Positions 36,731 through 45,992 of a stretch of 64,000 bases of DNA are shown here, one piece after another. Within the stretch, counting starts at the first letter, position 1, and every line of letters begins with the position of its first letter. The DNA comes from Ectobacillus sp048976805 (lineage in GTDB: Bacteria; Bacillota; Bacilli; Bacillales; Bacillaceae_G). The notes beneath the pieces are model-generated. The model was not told where the DNA came from. It searched no databases and saw nothing but the letters and a program-made list of their open reading frames with translations. Position numbers and translations under genes: made by a program. The stretch is from contig JBHGUR010000006.1 of NCBI GenBank assembly GCA_048976805.1, positions 38,169-102,168 of the forward strand, written 5' to 3'.

Positions 36731-37707
36731 CCGAGCTTCACCTCGTCCTGCTCACTCCAGCCTATGTACACTGTATCGCCGATATGCCAGTGCCGCCCCT
36801 CCCCAAACTGCTGAACCGTAATCAATTCCTTCGTCCTCGCCTCGCGTATGTACAGCTTCTCCGTATTTCCGGTAAATTCGATATCTTCAACCGTGCCCGT
36901 GCGGCCTCCTAATCCATTTCGCTCCTCTGGCAGGCAGATTTTAATTTTCTCCGGCCTAACCGCTACATAGCCATTTTCTTTTACAAATACGTTATTTTCT
37001 CCGATAAAAGTCGCAACAAACAACGTCTTTGGCTTATTGTATACTTCCTGCGGCGTTCCGATTTGCTCGATTTTCCCGTTATTCATGACTGCGATGCGAT
37101 CGCTCATGCTCATCGCTTCTTCCTGGTCATGTGTGACATAAATAAACGTAATGCCAAGCTCGCGCTGCAACTTTTTCAACTCGCGCTGCAAATCCTTGCG
37201 CAGCTTAAAATCAAGGGCCCCGAGCGGCTCGTCCAACAGCAGCACCTTCGGGTTGTTCACAATCGCCCGCGCAATCGCGACGCGCTGCTGCTGCCCCCCG
37301 GAGAGGCTTGCCGGCTTGCGGCCGCCAAACTCTTCTAGCTGCGTTAAACGCATTGCTTCCGCGGCGCGTTTGTTTTGTTCTTGCCCGGACACGCCTTTCA
37401 TTTTTAAACCGAAGCGGATATTCTCTTCCACTGTCATATGCGGAAACAGCGCATACTGTTGAAAAACGAGATTCATATTCCGCTTATACGGCGGCAAGTC
37501 GTTAATTTGGTCTCCTTCTAGGAAAATAAAGCCGCGTGTCGGCTTCTCAAAGCCGGCAATCATGCGCAAAAGCGTCGTTTTGCCGCACCCGCTCGGACCG
37601 ACAATCGTTAAAAATTCACCTTCATAAATATCCAATGACAACGGGGGAATAATCGTTTCATTCCCGAACTTTTTTTCTACAGCTTCTAGCACAATTAGCT
37701 TTTTCAT
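36727..37707 (-). CDS. potA: Polyamine ABC transporter ATPase PotA
   Basis: 326 residues from ATG 37707. Walker A GPSGCGKTTLL, Q-loop FQQYALFPHMTVEEN, signature LSGGQQQRVAIARAI, Walker B VLLLDEPLGALD, H-loop VTHDQEEA, and a C-terminal TOBE domain (about 270-326). Energises polyamine import. First gene of potABCD; a longer frame to 37743 lacks an SD. Confidence 0.95.
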   Translation of the reverse strand: MKKLIVLEAVEKKFGNETIIPPLSLDIYEGEFLTIVGPSGCGKTTLLRMIAGFEKPTRGFIFLEGDQINDLPPYKRNMNLVFQQYALFPHMTVEENIRFGLKMKGVSGQEQNKRAAEAMRLTQLEEFGGRKPASLSGGQQQRVAIARAIVNNPKVLLLDEPLGALDFKLRKDLQRELKKLQRELGITFIYVTHDQEEAMSMSDRIAVMNNGKIEQIGTPQEVYNKPKTLFVATFIGENNVFVKENGYVAVRPEKIKICLPEERNGLGGRTGTVEDIEFTGNTEKLYIREARTKELITVQQFGEGRHWHIGDTVYIGWSEQDEVKLG

Positions 37708-37751
37708 CGTTCTTTTCCCATCTGTCTTATATTTGTGATGCACCGGTCTAT

Positions 37752-37781
37752 GAACAGAAAAACCCCTTCATGCTGAAGGGG
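37752..37781 (-). terminator. Terminator of the aldehyde dehydrogenase gene
   Basis: CCCCTTCA-tgc-TGAAGGGG, then TTTTT on the minus strand. Confidence 0.85.
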
Positions 37782-37823
37782 GATTTTGTTTTGGAGGAAT
37801 TTTGTTCCATATACATCACACTA

Positions 37824-39191
37824 CTATTTTAGCAACTTTCTAATAAATTTCAAAGCACTTTTATCTGATAAGTAGCGCAATTTAAAGTCGAACTTCGTAG
37901 ATTGGTATAACACGCTTTTATAATGGGAAAATGCTTGAAAGCTATACTCTCCGTGGTAGCTTCCTGTGCCGCTTTCTCCCACACCCCCAAACGGCAAATA
38001 AGGCGTTCCAAGATGGTATACTGTATCATTCATGCAGCCGCCTCCGTATGATAAGCGTTCTACAATCTCATCCTGCACTTTTTTATTTTCCGTAAAGGCG
38101 TACAGCGCCAGCGGTTTCGGATGCTTTTGGACGGCTGCGATAACTTCTTCCAAATCTCCATATACGAACATAGGCAAAATCGGTCCGAAAATTTCCTCCT
38201 GCATGACCGGGTCGTTCCACGATACATCCGTAAGCACGGTCGGCGCAATCGCCAACTTGCTCCGATCCGTTTCGCCGCCTATCGCAATATTTCCATTGAC
38301 CAAAAAGGAAGCCAATCGATTGAAATGCCGTTCACTTACGATTTTTACATAATTTTCATTTTCAAGCGGTCGCACGCCGCACTGTTCATCAATCGCCCTT
38401 TTTAAATGAACGAGAAATTGTTCCTTGATGCTTTGGTATACATATACATAGTCAGGCGCTACGCACGTCTGGCCGGCATTTAAAAATTTGCCCCAGGCAA
38501 TGCGCCGCGCCGCCACCTCAAGATTGGCATCTTCATGCACAATGCACGGGCTTTTGCCGCCCAGCTCCAGCGTAACCGGAATAAGCTGCTTTGCCGCCGC
38601 TCCTGCGATAATTTTGCCAACCGCCACACTTCCAGTAAAAAAGATATAATCAAGCGGCTGTTCGAGCAGCTCTGTTACAGTCTCCGCTGCGCCTTCTGCA
38701 ACCGTAACATGCTCTGGATCAAACGTTTGCGCGATCATCTTGGCAATTACTTTGGAAACATTCGGAGTCAGCTCGGACGGTTTAATAATCGCTGTATTTC
38801 CCGCCGCCAGCGCGCCAACTAGGGGAGAAACCGCCAACTGAAATGGATAATTCCACGGCGCGATAATGAGCGTTACCCCGTACGGCTCAGGCACGACTTT
38901 CCCGGTTGCCCCAATATGAAGAAGCGTTGATTTTACTTTTTTCGGCTTCATCCAACGCGCCAAATGCTTTTTCGCAAAACTGATTTCCTTTAGCACATAT
39001 CCAATCTCTGTTGTATACGCCTCAAATTCGGATTTATTTAAATCCATTTTTAACGCAGCAAGAATTTCCGGCTCAAACTTTACAACTGCATCATATAACG
39101 CCTGCAAATGCAGCAAGCGCACCGGAAGAGATCGCGTCTGCCCGCTATGATAATATTCTTTCTGCTTCCACACGAGTGCTGGAATGTTCAT
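37824..39191 (-). CDS. Class 3 (fatty) aldehyde dehydrogenase
   Basis: 455 residues from ATG 39191 (SD GAGGTG). NAD(P)-dependent aldehyde dehydrogenase: APWNYPFQLAVSPLVGALA, TGSVAVGKI, catalytic Glu in LELGGKSP and nucleophile Cys in NAGQTCVAPDYV. The shorter length and YPFQL motif place it with class 3/YwdH-type enzymes that oxidise medium to long aldehydes. Single-gene unit. Confidence 0.92.
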   Translation of the reverse strand: MNIPALVWKQKEYYHSGQTRSLPVRLLHLQALYDAVVKFEPEILAALKMDLNKSEFEAYTTEIGYVLKEISFAKKHLARWMKPKKVKSTLLHIGATGKVVPEPYGVTLIIAPWNYPFQLAVSPLVGALAAGNTAIIKPSELTPNVSKVIAKMIAQTFDPEHVTVAEGAAETVTELLEQPLDYIFFTGSVAVGKIIAGAAAKQLIPVTLELGGKSPCIVHEDANLEVAARRIAWGKFLNAGQTCVAPDYVYVYQSIKEQFLVHLKRAIDEQCGVRPLENENYVKIVSERHFNRLASFLVNGNIAIGGETDRSKLAIAPTVLTDVSWNDPVMQEEIFGPILPMFVYGDLEEVIAAVQKHPKPLALYAFTENKKVQDEIVERLSYGGGCMNDTVYHLGTPYLPFGGVGESGTGSYHGEYSFQAFSHYKSVLYQSTKFDFKLRYLSDKSALKFIRKLLK

Positions 39192-39280
39192 TTTACACAC
39201 CTCTTAGTTGTTGCGTTTAAACGCTTGAACATTAAAATGTAATCCTACTATGCCATTCTTTATTATTCTTGTCAAACTGC

Positions 39281-39316
39281 AAAAAGCGTTGAAGGGCTAA
39301 ATTCCCTCCAACGCCT
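39281..39316 (-). terminator. Terminator of inhA
   Basis: GCGTTG-a-AGGG pairs with CCCT-c-CAACGC; A-run on the plus strand follows for minus-strand transcription. Confidence 0.8.
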
Positions 39317-39320
39317 TTGC

Positions 39321-41699
39321 TTACTTCTTCATAATTTGCACAGTACCCGCTGAGTTATCCTTCGCTTCTCCAATAACACGGAACTTCAATCCAAAGTTTG
39401 GAACTTTGCGCCCTGCATCTGGAATATCGCTATTCATGTAAGAGTTGCTATCATCAAACGTCGTTACGCCTGGCATCCCTTTGTAATCAAAAATGCCGCG
39501 AGTTGGCGAGTTTACGTACCATGCTGGTGTTTTATCATAGGAAAATGCTGCATCCGCGATTTGATAACGCGTGCTGTTTGCCACAGTCGGTACACCGTTT
39601 AACGTACCCCAAATTGCTTTCGGATGGGAGTCCACTACCCCAAGGAAGCCTTCGCCCGGATGGATACCTACCCAGTTATCCATGTAGCTGTCATCTGCAT
39701 ACCACACTACCATACCTGTATTATAGACAGGACCGCGTCCGTATTGCAGCGCTGTATCGGCGCCCGCATAGTTTCTCCACTCCAAGTAATAGTAATGCTT
39801 CTTCATTTCAATGCCGTTAGAAGCAACGAAACCGTTTAAGGCAACTTTCGGTTCGCCTTCCGCATCGTCAGAAAACACAGCTTGTCCATCAACTGTCAAT
39901 GTTAAGTTATCAAGCGCAAAACCGTCTGGCGCCAATCCGCCGTCTGTTATATATTCAAATTGCAGCTTCACTGCTTGCCCTTTAAATCCGCTTAGATCAT
40001 AAGACTTGTCTACCCATTCACCCTTGGTAGTTTCAAGCCCTGAGTCTATATTCTCATCGCCAATTACATCAATCGTTGTCTTCGTCCCGTTTTCCCCCAA
40101 AACATTTACATATACGTAGTCGTAGTCATATTCTACTTCATACAGCGCCTTGTAAGCGAATGTCGCATTTGTCGCATTCTTTAAATCAAATACCGGTGTT
40201 TCAAGCACAGTATGTAAATCATCGCCTTTTGCGCTGTAATAGTACTTTTGCCCGAAGGCCGGCTGGATTCCTTGTACTTGTTTATCCGGCAAATTCACGC
40301 GGATGATACCTGGACGGTTCGATTTTGTTACACTTTGGTCAATCACAGAAAACATGCCGTATCTTGGAATATCTTCGTAATTGACTGCCTTGATGTTCGC
40401 CCAGTTGCCGCCCATCGTTTTTTGGAAAAACTCTTTATTTTGCGGAGAGAAGCTCGTCGGCTGTGTTCCGGCAATTTTGCCTGCCCAGCTTCCGCCGCTC
40501 ATAATCGACCAGGATTGCACCGGCTCGCCGTGTCCTGTATATTGTGTATCATACTCATCCGGAAGGCCTAAATCATGGCCGAATTCATGCGCAAACACGC
40601 CCACCGCACCGTCTTCCGGTTCAATCGTATAATCGAATGCCGCCATTTGGCCGCCCCAATAATTTACCTTTGCTTCCGTATTAGGAATTTTATAAGGCTG
40701 GTTGCCTACTACCCAGCGGTGCGACCAGATCGCATCATCACCTAACTTCCCGCCGCCAGCTTCTTGACCAACACCGGCATGAATGATCATTAAGTGGTCG
40801 ATTAAGCCATCCGGCTCATTTTGAATGCCATCACCGTCTAAATCATATAAATCAAACTCATCAAAATCCGCTAAATTTAAACCGCTTGCCGCCGCCGCAT
40901 CTAATGCGTCCTTTACAAAATCGCGCGGGCCCTTAGGAGCAAGGTTATCATGTCCGCCCGCCGGATTATCGTCGCCATATTCCTTGGCGGTTCCCGGAAC
41001 TGTCAACCACTCTGTGACGTATCCATCAACTGTGTAGCTGCCGCCGGATTGCTCTTCATAGTATTGTTTAAACGTTTGCACTTTCGATCCATCAAATAAA
41101 GTAAACGGCTTGTCGCCAAACAGCATGTTTTGATAATGCTCGCGGTTAAAATCATCAGCGTACATATACCCGTCTTCTTGCTCAATGTTATTATGCTTAA
41201 AATCATCAAATTCCGCCAATATCACAAGCACTTTATCCTTGCGAACCTCTCCCTTATATACAGACGGTTTCGCAGGCGATGTCGGAATAAATCCGTCCTT
41301 TCCTTTTACTGCTAAAGGCGCTTCTGCTGCTTGCGCATTGCTTAACGGCTTTTGCACTTTTTCTTTTACCTTTTGATTTGCTCGTTTTACCTTGTTTACA
41401 AAAGCGGAGATGTCAGCAGAAGTAACACCTTCTTGTGCCGGTTTTTCACCGCGCTTTTTGTTTACATATTTCTCTACTGCCTTTAATGTTTCTTTCTCGC
41501 TTGCATGCTTGCTGATTACCCCGCGCTCCTTTAAAGCGTTAGCTAAACGCTCCTCTGGAATAAGGTGATTATCAATCGGGCTGGATTCCCCTACGGTTAT
41601 ATTGGCAGCTTGTGCACTTCCCCCAAACCCAAATGTGCAGCTTAATAAAGCGGCAGCTGTTAAAGTTGACAACACTTTTAACGGCGTCTTCCTATTCAA
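39321..41699 (-). CDS. inhA: Immune inhibitor A-type metalloprotease (M6)
   Basis: 792 residues. Sec signal peptide (cleavage near AQA), propeptide, then the M6 catalytic domain with zinc motif HEFGHDLGLPDEYD (HExxHxxGxxD), followed by a MAM-like/beta domain (about 520-620) and the C-terminal region with the GYIPGEGFLGVVD-like strand. Secreted zinc protease; relatives in B. cereus degrade host antibacterial peptides and matrix proteins. It is divergent from sinI-sinR, the same neighbourhood as inhA1 in the B. cereus group, where SinR represses it. Confidence 0.95.
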   Translation of the reverse strand: MNRKTPLKVLSTLTAAALLSCTFGFGGSAQAANITVGESSPIDNHLIPEERLANALKERGVISKHASEKETLKAVEKYVNKKRGEKPAQEGVTSADISAFVNKVKRANQKVKEKVQKPLSNAQAAEAPLAVKGKDGFIPTSPAKPSVYKGEVRKDKVLVILAEFDDFKHNNIEQEDGYMYADDFNREHYQNMLFGDKPFTLFDGSKVQTFKQYYEEQSGGSYTVDGYVTEWLTVPGTAKEYGDDNPAGGHDNLAPKGPRDFVKDALDAAAASGLNLADFDEFDLYDLDGDGIQNEPDGLIDHLMIIHAGVGQEAGGGKLGDDAIWSHRWVVGNQPYKIPNTEAKVNYWGGQMAAFDYTIEPEDGAVGVFAHEFGHDLGLPDEYDTQYTGHGEPVQSWSIMSGGSWAGKIAGTQPTSFSPQNKEFFQKTMGGNWANIKAVNYEDIPRYGMFSVIDQSVTKSNRPGIIRVNLPDKQVQGIQPAFGQKYYYSAKGDDLHTVLETPVFDLKNATNATFAYKALYEVEYDYDYVYVNVLGENGTKTTIDVIGDENIDSGLETTKGEWVDKSYDLSGFKGQAVKLQFEYITDGGLAPDGFALDNLTLTVDGQAVFSDDAEGEPKVALNGFVASNGIEMKKHYYYLEWRNYAGADTALQYGRGPVYNTGMVVWYADDSYMDNWVGIHPGEGFLGVVDSHPKAIWGTLNGVPTVANSTRYQIADAAFSYDKTPAWYVNSPTRGIFDYKGMPGVTTFDDSNSYMNSDIPDAGRKVPNFGLKFRVIGEAKDNSAGTVQIMKK

Positions 41700-42013
41700 T
41701 TGACATCCTCTCCCCTAATCATATTCCCCTATAGCATTTTGATAATATTAAAAGTTCAGAAAATTTTCAATACCGTTGCGCTTTTTGTAATTTTTGTAAT
41801 ATTTTTGTAAACATTTTATGCCGACAAAGAAAATGTTTTAAATATTTCTGAATATATTGAAAAACGACCGCAAATATTTTACAATTTCTGTATAGATTTC
41901 TTTTTAGAAACATATTTTCCTAAATAAGTACAAAAACCGACAATTTTTTGATAGTTCCATAGAAGCTAATAGCACACTGAATAGCGGCAAAGCAACTGAC
42001 GGAGGTGTTAACG
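41700..42013. promoter_or_regulatory. Divergent inhA / sinIR control region
   Basis: 314 bp, AT-rich. TTTTTGTAA occurs three times in tandem at 41,782-41,811 with a period of about 10-12, on the inhA side. TTGTCGG on the minus strand near 41,940 is a weak partial match to a Spo0A box. No definite operator can be named. Confidence 0.4.
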
Positions 42014-42139
42014 ATGGAAAACAATTATTACGAATCTTTAGATTCAGAGTGGATTGATTTAATGACAATCGCATTGGATTTAGGAATACATATAGAAGAT
42101 GTTAAAAGTTTTTTAGAAAAAGCGCAGAAATCATTTTAA
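42014..42139 (+). CDS. sinI: SinI-like anti-repressor
   Basis: 41 residues, SD GGAGGTG. The sequence LDSEWIDLMTIALDLGIHIE followed by DVKSFLEK is the SinI/SinR helical-hook dimerisation domain, as in B. subtilis SinI (LDQEWVELM). It should bind SinR and release its targets for biofilm or protease expression. The next gene, 86 bases on, is sinR. Shorter than B. subtilis SinI (57) because it lacks the C-terminal tail. Confidence 0.9.
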   Translation: MENNYYESLDSEWIDLMTIALDLGIHIEDVKSFLEKAQKSF

Positions 42140-42225
42140 AATGTCGACCTTTCTAACATTTCACGGTAACTTATGGTATAATGGTTTTCAGCTTAAGGCA
42201 TTTACAGAAGAAAGGTGCGTTTTAT

Positions 42226-42549
42226 ATGATTGGCGAGCGCATAAAACGATTACGTCTCCAAAGAGGCATCTCGCTAACCGAGTTAGCCGAAAAGGCAGGA
42301 GTAGCGAAGTCATATATCAGCTCTATCGAACGCAACCTGCAGCAAAACCCTTCCATACAATTTTTGGAGAAAATTGCACAGGTATTGCGCGTTCCTGTCG
42401 ACGCCCTTCTCTATGATGAAACGCTAAAGGAGAAAGAATTGGATTCAGAATGGCTGAAGCTTGTAAAGGATGCAATGGAATCCGGCGTGTCCAAGGATCA
42501 ATTCCGTGAATTTTTAGAGTTTAATAAATGGAGAAAAGGCCAGAGCTAA
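42226..42549 (+). CDS. sinR: SinR-like repressor
   Basis: 107 residues from ATG 42226 (SD AAAGGTG). XRE-type HTH at 1-60 (IGERIKRLRLQRGISLTELA, SYISSIERN), then a SinI-type dimerisation helix pair (LDSEWLKLVKDAMESGVSKD) whose sequence mirrors sinI. Master repressor of matrix genes in B. subtilis; in this locus also the likely regulator of the divergent inhA. Confidence 0.94.
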   Translation: MIGERIKRLRLQRGISLTELAEKAGVAKSYISSIERNLQQNPSIQFLEKIAQVLRVPVDALLYDETLKEKELDSEWLKLVKDAMESGVSKDQFREFLEFNKWRKGQS

Positions 42550-42565
42550 TATGTGCAACGCGACA

Positions 42566-42590
42566 AAAAGGCGGGAAATCCCCGCCTTTT
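42566..42590 (+). terminator. Terminator of sinIR
   Basis: AAAAGGCGGG and CCCGCCTTTT around aaatc. Confidence 0.85.
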
Positions 42591-42639
42591 CCGCGCCCTG
42601 CTAAAACTCGCAACAAAAAGTTAACGTATAAATAAAAAA

Positions 42640-42712
42640 GGGGCTATCTGATAAGTCCTTAAAATAAGGCAAATGGAGAAAAACTTTTCTGTTTTTCTCC
42701 ATTTGCCTTTAT
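42640..42712. repeat. Perfect 19-bp hairpin, possible insertion-sequence scar
   Basis: Arms at 42,666-42,684 and 42,691-42,709 are perfectly complementary with a 6-nt loop, preceded by GGGGCTATCTGATAAGTCC, which resembles termini of IS1182-type elements (from memory). No transposase remains. Confidence 0.4.
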
Positions 42713-42732
42713 ACTGTTCTTTTTTTATATTT

Positions 42733-42877
42733 GGCTCTGTTAAAGGCTAATGTTGACTTGGATTCATTTGTTGATTGGGAACGAAAGAAGGCGACTCTAG
42801 CGGGAAAATCGGCTCGGTCCCGCCCGCGGAAAGCGTCCGCCTGTAGTGGAAAATCAACAATCAAGTTTAACAGATCC
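42733..42877 (+). repeat. Dispersed repeat family A, copy 3
   Basis: About 145 bp, GCTCTGTTAAAGGCTAATG to GTTTAACAGATCC, core GCCCGCGGAAAGCGTCCGCC. The closest match is the reverse complement of copy 1, including the inner GATTCATTTGTTGATTGGGA-like segment that copy 2 lacks. Confidence 0.8.
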
Positions 42878-42967
42878 TTATTTTAAAGTTTTATCATTTA
42901 TAGCTTACGCATATTGTATAGAGAAGAGTACATAGTCATTATGTTGCTTATGAAAGGAGAGAAGCGG

Positions 42968-44326
42968 ATGGTGAATCGCCGCTATGTGAAAGTAAGCGGA
43001 GTTTTAGGGGAAAAGACAGAGTTAATGCTAAAAGAGCGGAACAAATATATTCCAAACGGTGTAGGAAATAATACATCTATTTTTGCAAAACGGGCAAAAG
43101 GAGTTATTATAGAAGATATAGATGGAAATCGCTTTTTAGATTTTGCAGGGGCGATCGGCAGCCTTAATGTAGGACATGCACCGGATGAAGTGGTAGCTTC
43201 GGTAAAGGAACAAGCAGATGCCTTTTTGCATACATGTTTTCATGTTGCCATGTATGAATCTTATATTAATCTGGCTAAGAAATTAGGAGAAATTACACCA
43301 GGTGATTTTCAGAAAAAGACAATTTTTCTTAACAGCGGCGCGGAGGCTGTTGAAAACGCGGTGAAAATTGCGCGGAAATTTACGGGGCGCAGCGGAATTG
43401 TGTCGTTTACACGCGGTTTTCACGGGCGTACCCTTCTTGGAATGTCGCTTACAAGTAAAGTAAAACCATATAAATATAAAATGGGGCCATTTGCTCCTGC
43501 CGTTTATAGGGCGCCGTTTCCGTATATGTGCCATCGGCCGGAATCTATGAAGGAAGAGGAGTACGCGCAATTTTGCTTCAAGCAATTCGAGGATTTTCTA
43601 TTAACCGATGTTGCTCCAGAAGAGATTGCTGCTGTCATTATGGAACCGGTACAGGGAGAAGGCGGCTTTATTATACCGCCTAAATCTTTTGTGCAAGGTG
43701 TATACCAAATATGCAAACAGCATGGTATTGTATTTATTGCCGATGAAATTCAGACCGGGTTTGGGCGTACGGGTGAATGGTTTGCATCAACACATTATGA
43801 AATTGAGCCAGATATTATTACGATGTCAAAGTCGTTAGGGGCCGGTGTGCCAATTAGCGCGGTTACAGGAAGAGCTGAAATTATGGATGCGCCTGCACCT
43901 GGTGAAATCGGAGGAACATATGGTGGAAGTCCATTAGGATGCGTTGCAGCCTTGGCGGTTATTGATAAAATGGAGCGGGAGCAGCTTCTGGGGCGCGCAA
44001 AAGAAATTGGCGCCATGATTATAGAACGATTTTTATATCTGCAAAAGAAATGTCCTGTTATTCATGATGTAAGGGGACTTGGAGCCATGTGTGCAGTAGA
44101 ACTGTTGCATCCTTCTTCAAAGGAGCCGTTAAAGGAATTTACGGCACAAGTAACAAAAGCCTGCTATGAGAATGGTGTTATTATATTAAGCGCCGGTGTG
44201 CACAGCAATGTCCTTCGGTTTTTAGTCCCGCTTGTTGTGACAGATGAAGAACTAGAGGAAGGGTTAGATATCGTAGCCGAAGTGATAGGGAATTTATATA
44301 TGATATATTTTGGAAGGGAAGAGTAG
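42968..44326 (+). CDS. Class-III aminotransferase (GabT-like)
   Basis: 452 residues from ATG 42968 (SD AAAGGAGAG). PLP fold type I: NSGAEAVENAVKIARKFTGR, FHGRTLLGMSLTSK, the Asp of IADEIQTGFGRTG and the PLP-lysine in TMSKSLGAGVPISAV. Transfers an omega-amino group, most likely from 4-aminobutyrate, to 2-oxoglutarate. The aldehyde dehydrogenase begins 1 base after its stop, so the pair forms a GABA-shunt-like unit (amine to semialdehyde to acid). Exact substrate is inferred. Confidence 0.9.
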   Translation: MVNRRYVKVSGVLGEKTELMLKERNKYIPNGVGNNTSIFAKRAKGVIIEDIDGNRFLDFAGAIGSLNVGHAPDEVVASVKEQADAFLHTCFHVAMYESYINLAKKLGEITPGDFQKKTIFLNSGAEAVENAVKIARKFTGRSGIVSFTRGFHGRTLLGMSLTSKVKPYKYKMGPFAPAVYRAPFPYMCHRPESMKEEEYAQFCFKQFEDFLLTDVAPEEIAAVIMEPVQGEGGFIIPPKSFVQGVYQICKQHGIVFIADEIQTGFGRTGEWFASTHYEIEPDIITMSKSLGAGVPISAVTGRAEIMDAPAPGEIGGTYGGSPLGCVAALAVIDKMEREQLLGRAKEIGAMIIERFLYLQKKCPVIHDVRGLGAMCAVELLHPSSKEPLKEFTAQVTKACYENGVIILSAGVHSNVLRFLVPLVVTDEELEEGLDIVAEVIGNLYMIYFGREE

Positions 44327-44327
44327 T

Positions 44328-45752
44328 ATGAAGCAGCATTTATATATAAACGGCGAATGGCGGGAGGCGGCGGAGTATATGCCTTTATATGCTCCGTATT
44401 CAGGCGAACTGCTGGCAGAAATCGCACAGGCTAGTGAAGTGCATGTGAATGAAGCGATTGAGGCTGCAAAAACGGCGCTTAAGAAGATGGTAGCATTATC
44501 ATCTTTTGAGAGGGCTTCTATTTTAGAAAAGCTTGTGCTTCAATTAGAAGATTCCAAGGAGGATTTGGCGCTGCTTATTGCCAAGGAAGCGGCAAAACCG
44601 TTAAAAGCGGCACGCGGTGAAGTGGAGCGCACGATTCAAACGTACAAGTTTGCGGCTGAAGAAGCAAAACGGATTAGCGGCGAAACGCTGCCCCTTGATG
44701 CGGCGCCCGGTACGGACGGCCGCCTTGCATATACGGTGCGCAAGCCAATTGGTGTAGTCGGGGCAATAACCCCGTTTAATTTTCCGATGAACCTTGTGGC
44801 CCATAAAGTAGGGCCTGCCATTGCTGCTGGAAATACAGTGGTATTAAAGCCTGCCAGTCAAACGCCGCTCTCATCTTATGCGCTGGCAAATATGCTGGAG
44901 AAAGCGGGGCTTCCTAAGGGCGCATTTAACATTGTAAGTGGAAAAGGCTCAGTCGTTGGCGAGACGCTTGTAAAAGATCAACGCATTGCGGCTATCACTT
45001 TTACAGGAAGCCCGGAAGTCGGCATTGCTATGAAGAATAAGGCGGGTTTAAAACGGGTAACATTGGAGCTTGGTTCTAACTCCGCTGTGATTATCGATGA
45101 AGGTGTAGAGCTTACTGACGAGCTGATAGAACGTATAAAGTGGGGGGCTTTTGTCTACAACGGCCAAGTATGCATTTCTGTTCAGCGCATCTTTGTGCAT
45201 GAAAGTTTATTTGCTGCGTTTGCGGAAAAATTTGCCGCAGCGGTGAAAACCTTAGTTATGGGGGATCCGTTGCATGAGGGAACTGATGTTACAGCGCTTA
45301 TCTCGAAGCAGGATGTAACGCGTATACATGAATGGGTACAGGAAGCTGTAGCAGCCGGAGCCACAGTAATTGCGGGCGGCAATAAATATGATGAACGCAT
45401 GTATGAACCAACTGTTTTAGTAAATGTACGGGATGATATGTCGGTTCAATGTAAAGAAATTTTTGGTCCGGTTGTAACGCTTAATTCGTATTCCACGCTT
45501 AACGAGGCAATTGAACGGGTAAATCGTTCACGATATGGCTTGCAGGCTGGTGTATTTACAAGCCATTTGCCACGCGCGCTGCAGGCTATTGATCAGCTAG
45601 AAGTGGGCGGAGTGATGATTAACGATGTGCCGACGTTTCGCGTTGACCATATGCCGTATGGAGGTATAAAAGAAAGTGGAACAGGGCGCGAAGGCATTAA
45701 ATATGCTATTGAAGAGATGACAGAATTAAAGTTTGTTTGTATTAAAAAATGA
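44328..45752 (+). CDS. Aldehyde dehydrogenase (succinate-semialdehyde type)
   Basis: 474 residues from ATG 44328 (SD GGAAGGGAAG). ALDH motifs: ITPFNFPMNLVAHKVGPAI, FTGSPEVGIAMK, catalytic Glu in LELGSNSAVI and nucleophile Cys in YNGQVCISVQR. Oxidises the semialdehyde made by the preceding aminotransferase. The LELGSNSAVI wording instead of LELGGKSP places it with GabD-like/glyceraldehyde-type subfamilies rather than the class 3 enzyme at 38 kb. Followed by a hairpin. Confidence 0.9.
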   Translation: MKQHLYINGEWREAAEYMPLYAPYSGELLAEIAQASEVHVNEAIEAAKTALKKMVALSSFERASILEKLVLQLEDSKEDLALLIAKEAAKPLKAARGEVERTIQTYKFAAEEAKRISGETLPLDAAPGTDGRLAYTVRKPIGVVGAITPFNFPMNLVAHKVGPAIAAGNTVVLKPASQTPLSSYALANMLEKAGLPKGAFNIVSGKGSVVGETLVKDQRIAAITFTGSPEVGIAMKNKAGLKRVTLELGSNSAVIIDEGVELTDELIERIKWGAFVYNGQVCISVQRIFVHESLFAAFAEKFAAAVKTLVMGDPLHEGTDVTALISKQDVTRIHEWVQEAVAAGATVIAGGNKYDERMYEPTVLVNVRDDMSVQCKEIFGPVVTLNSYSTLNEAIERVNRSRYGLQAGVFTSHLPRALQAIDQLEVGGVMINDVPTFRVDHMPYGGIKESGTGREGIKYAIEEMTELKFVCIKK

Positions 45753-45794
45753 GCTGTATGAAACGTTATTATTGATATAACACGATTTTGGCTC

Positions 45795-45827
45795 ATTTCC
45801 CGCCTAAGCCATGTTTGGGCGGGAAAT
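45795..45827 (+). terminator. Hairpin after the aldehyde dehydrogenase gene
   Basis: ATTTCCCGCC pairs with GGCGGGAAAT; no U-run, so termination is likely Rho-like or weak. Flanks contain TTGATATAACACG / GAAATCAACAC, echoing the ends of the dispersed repeats. Confidence 0.5.
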
Positions 45828-45992
45828 AAGTCGAAATCAACACTATTTTGTAGCATAATCAAAAAGTAAAAAGAATGTTCGATAAAGAGGCTGAGGCATA
45901 TTTAGAGAAGAGACGCTATGATTCACAAAAATTCGTTCTGTCTATACGCATTTGAAATAGAGAAAAGATTGACATAATCGTTGTCGTTTTTT

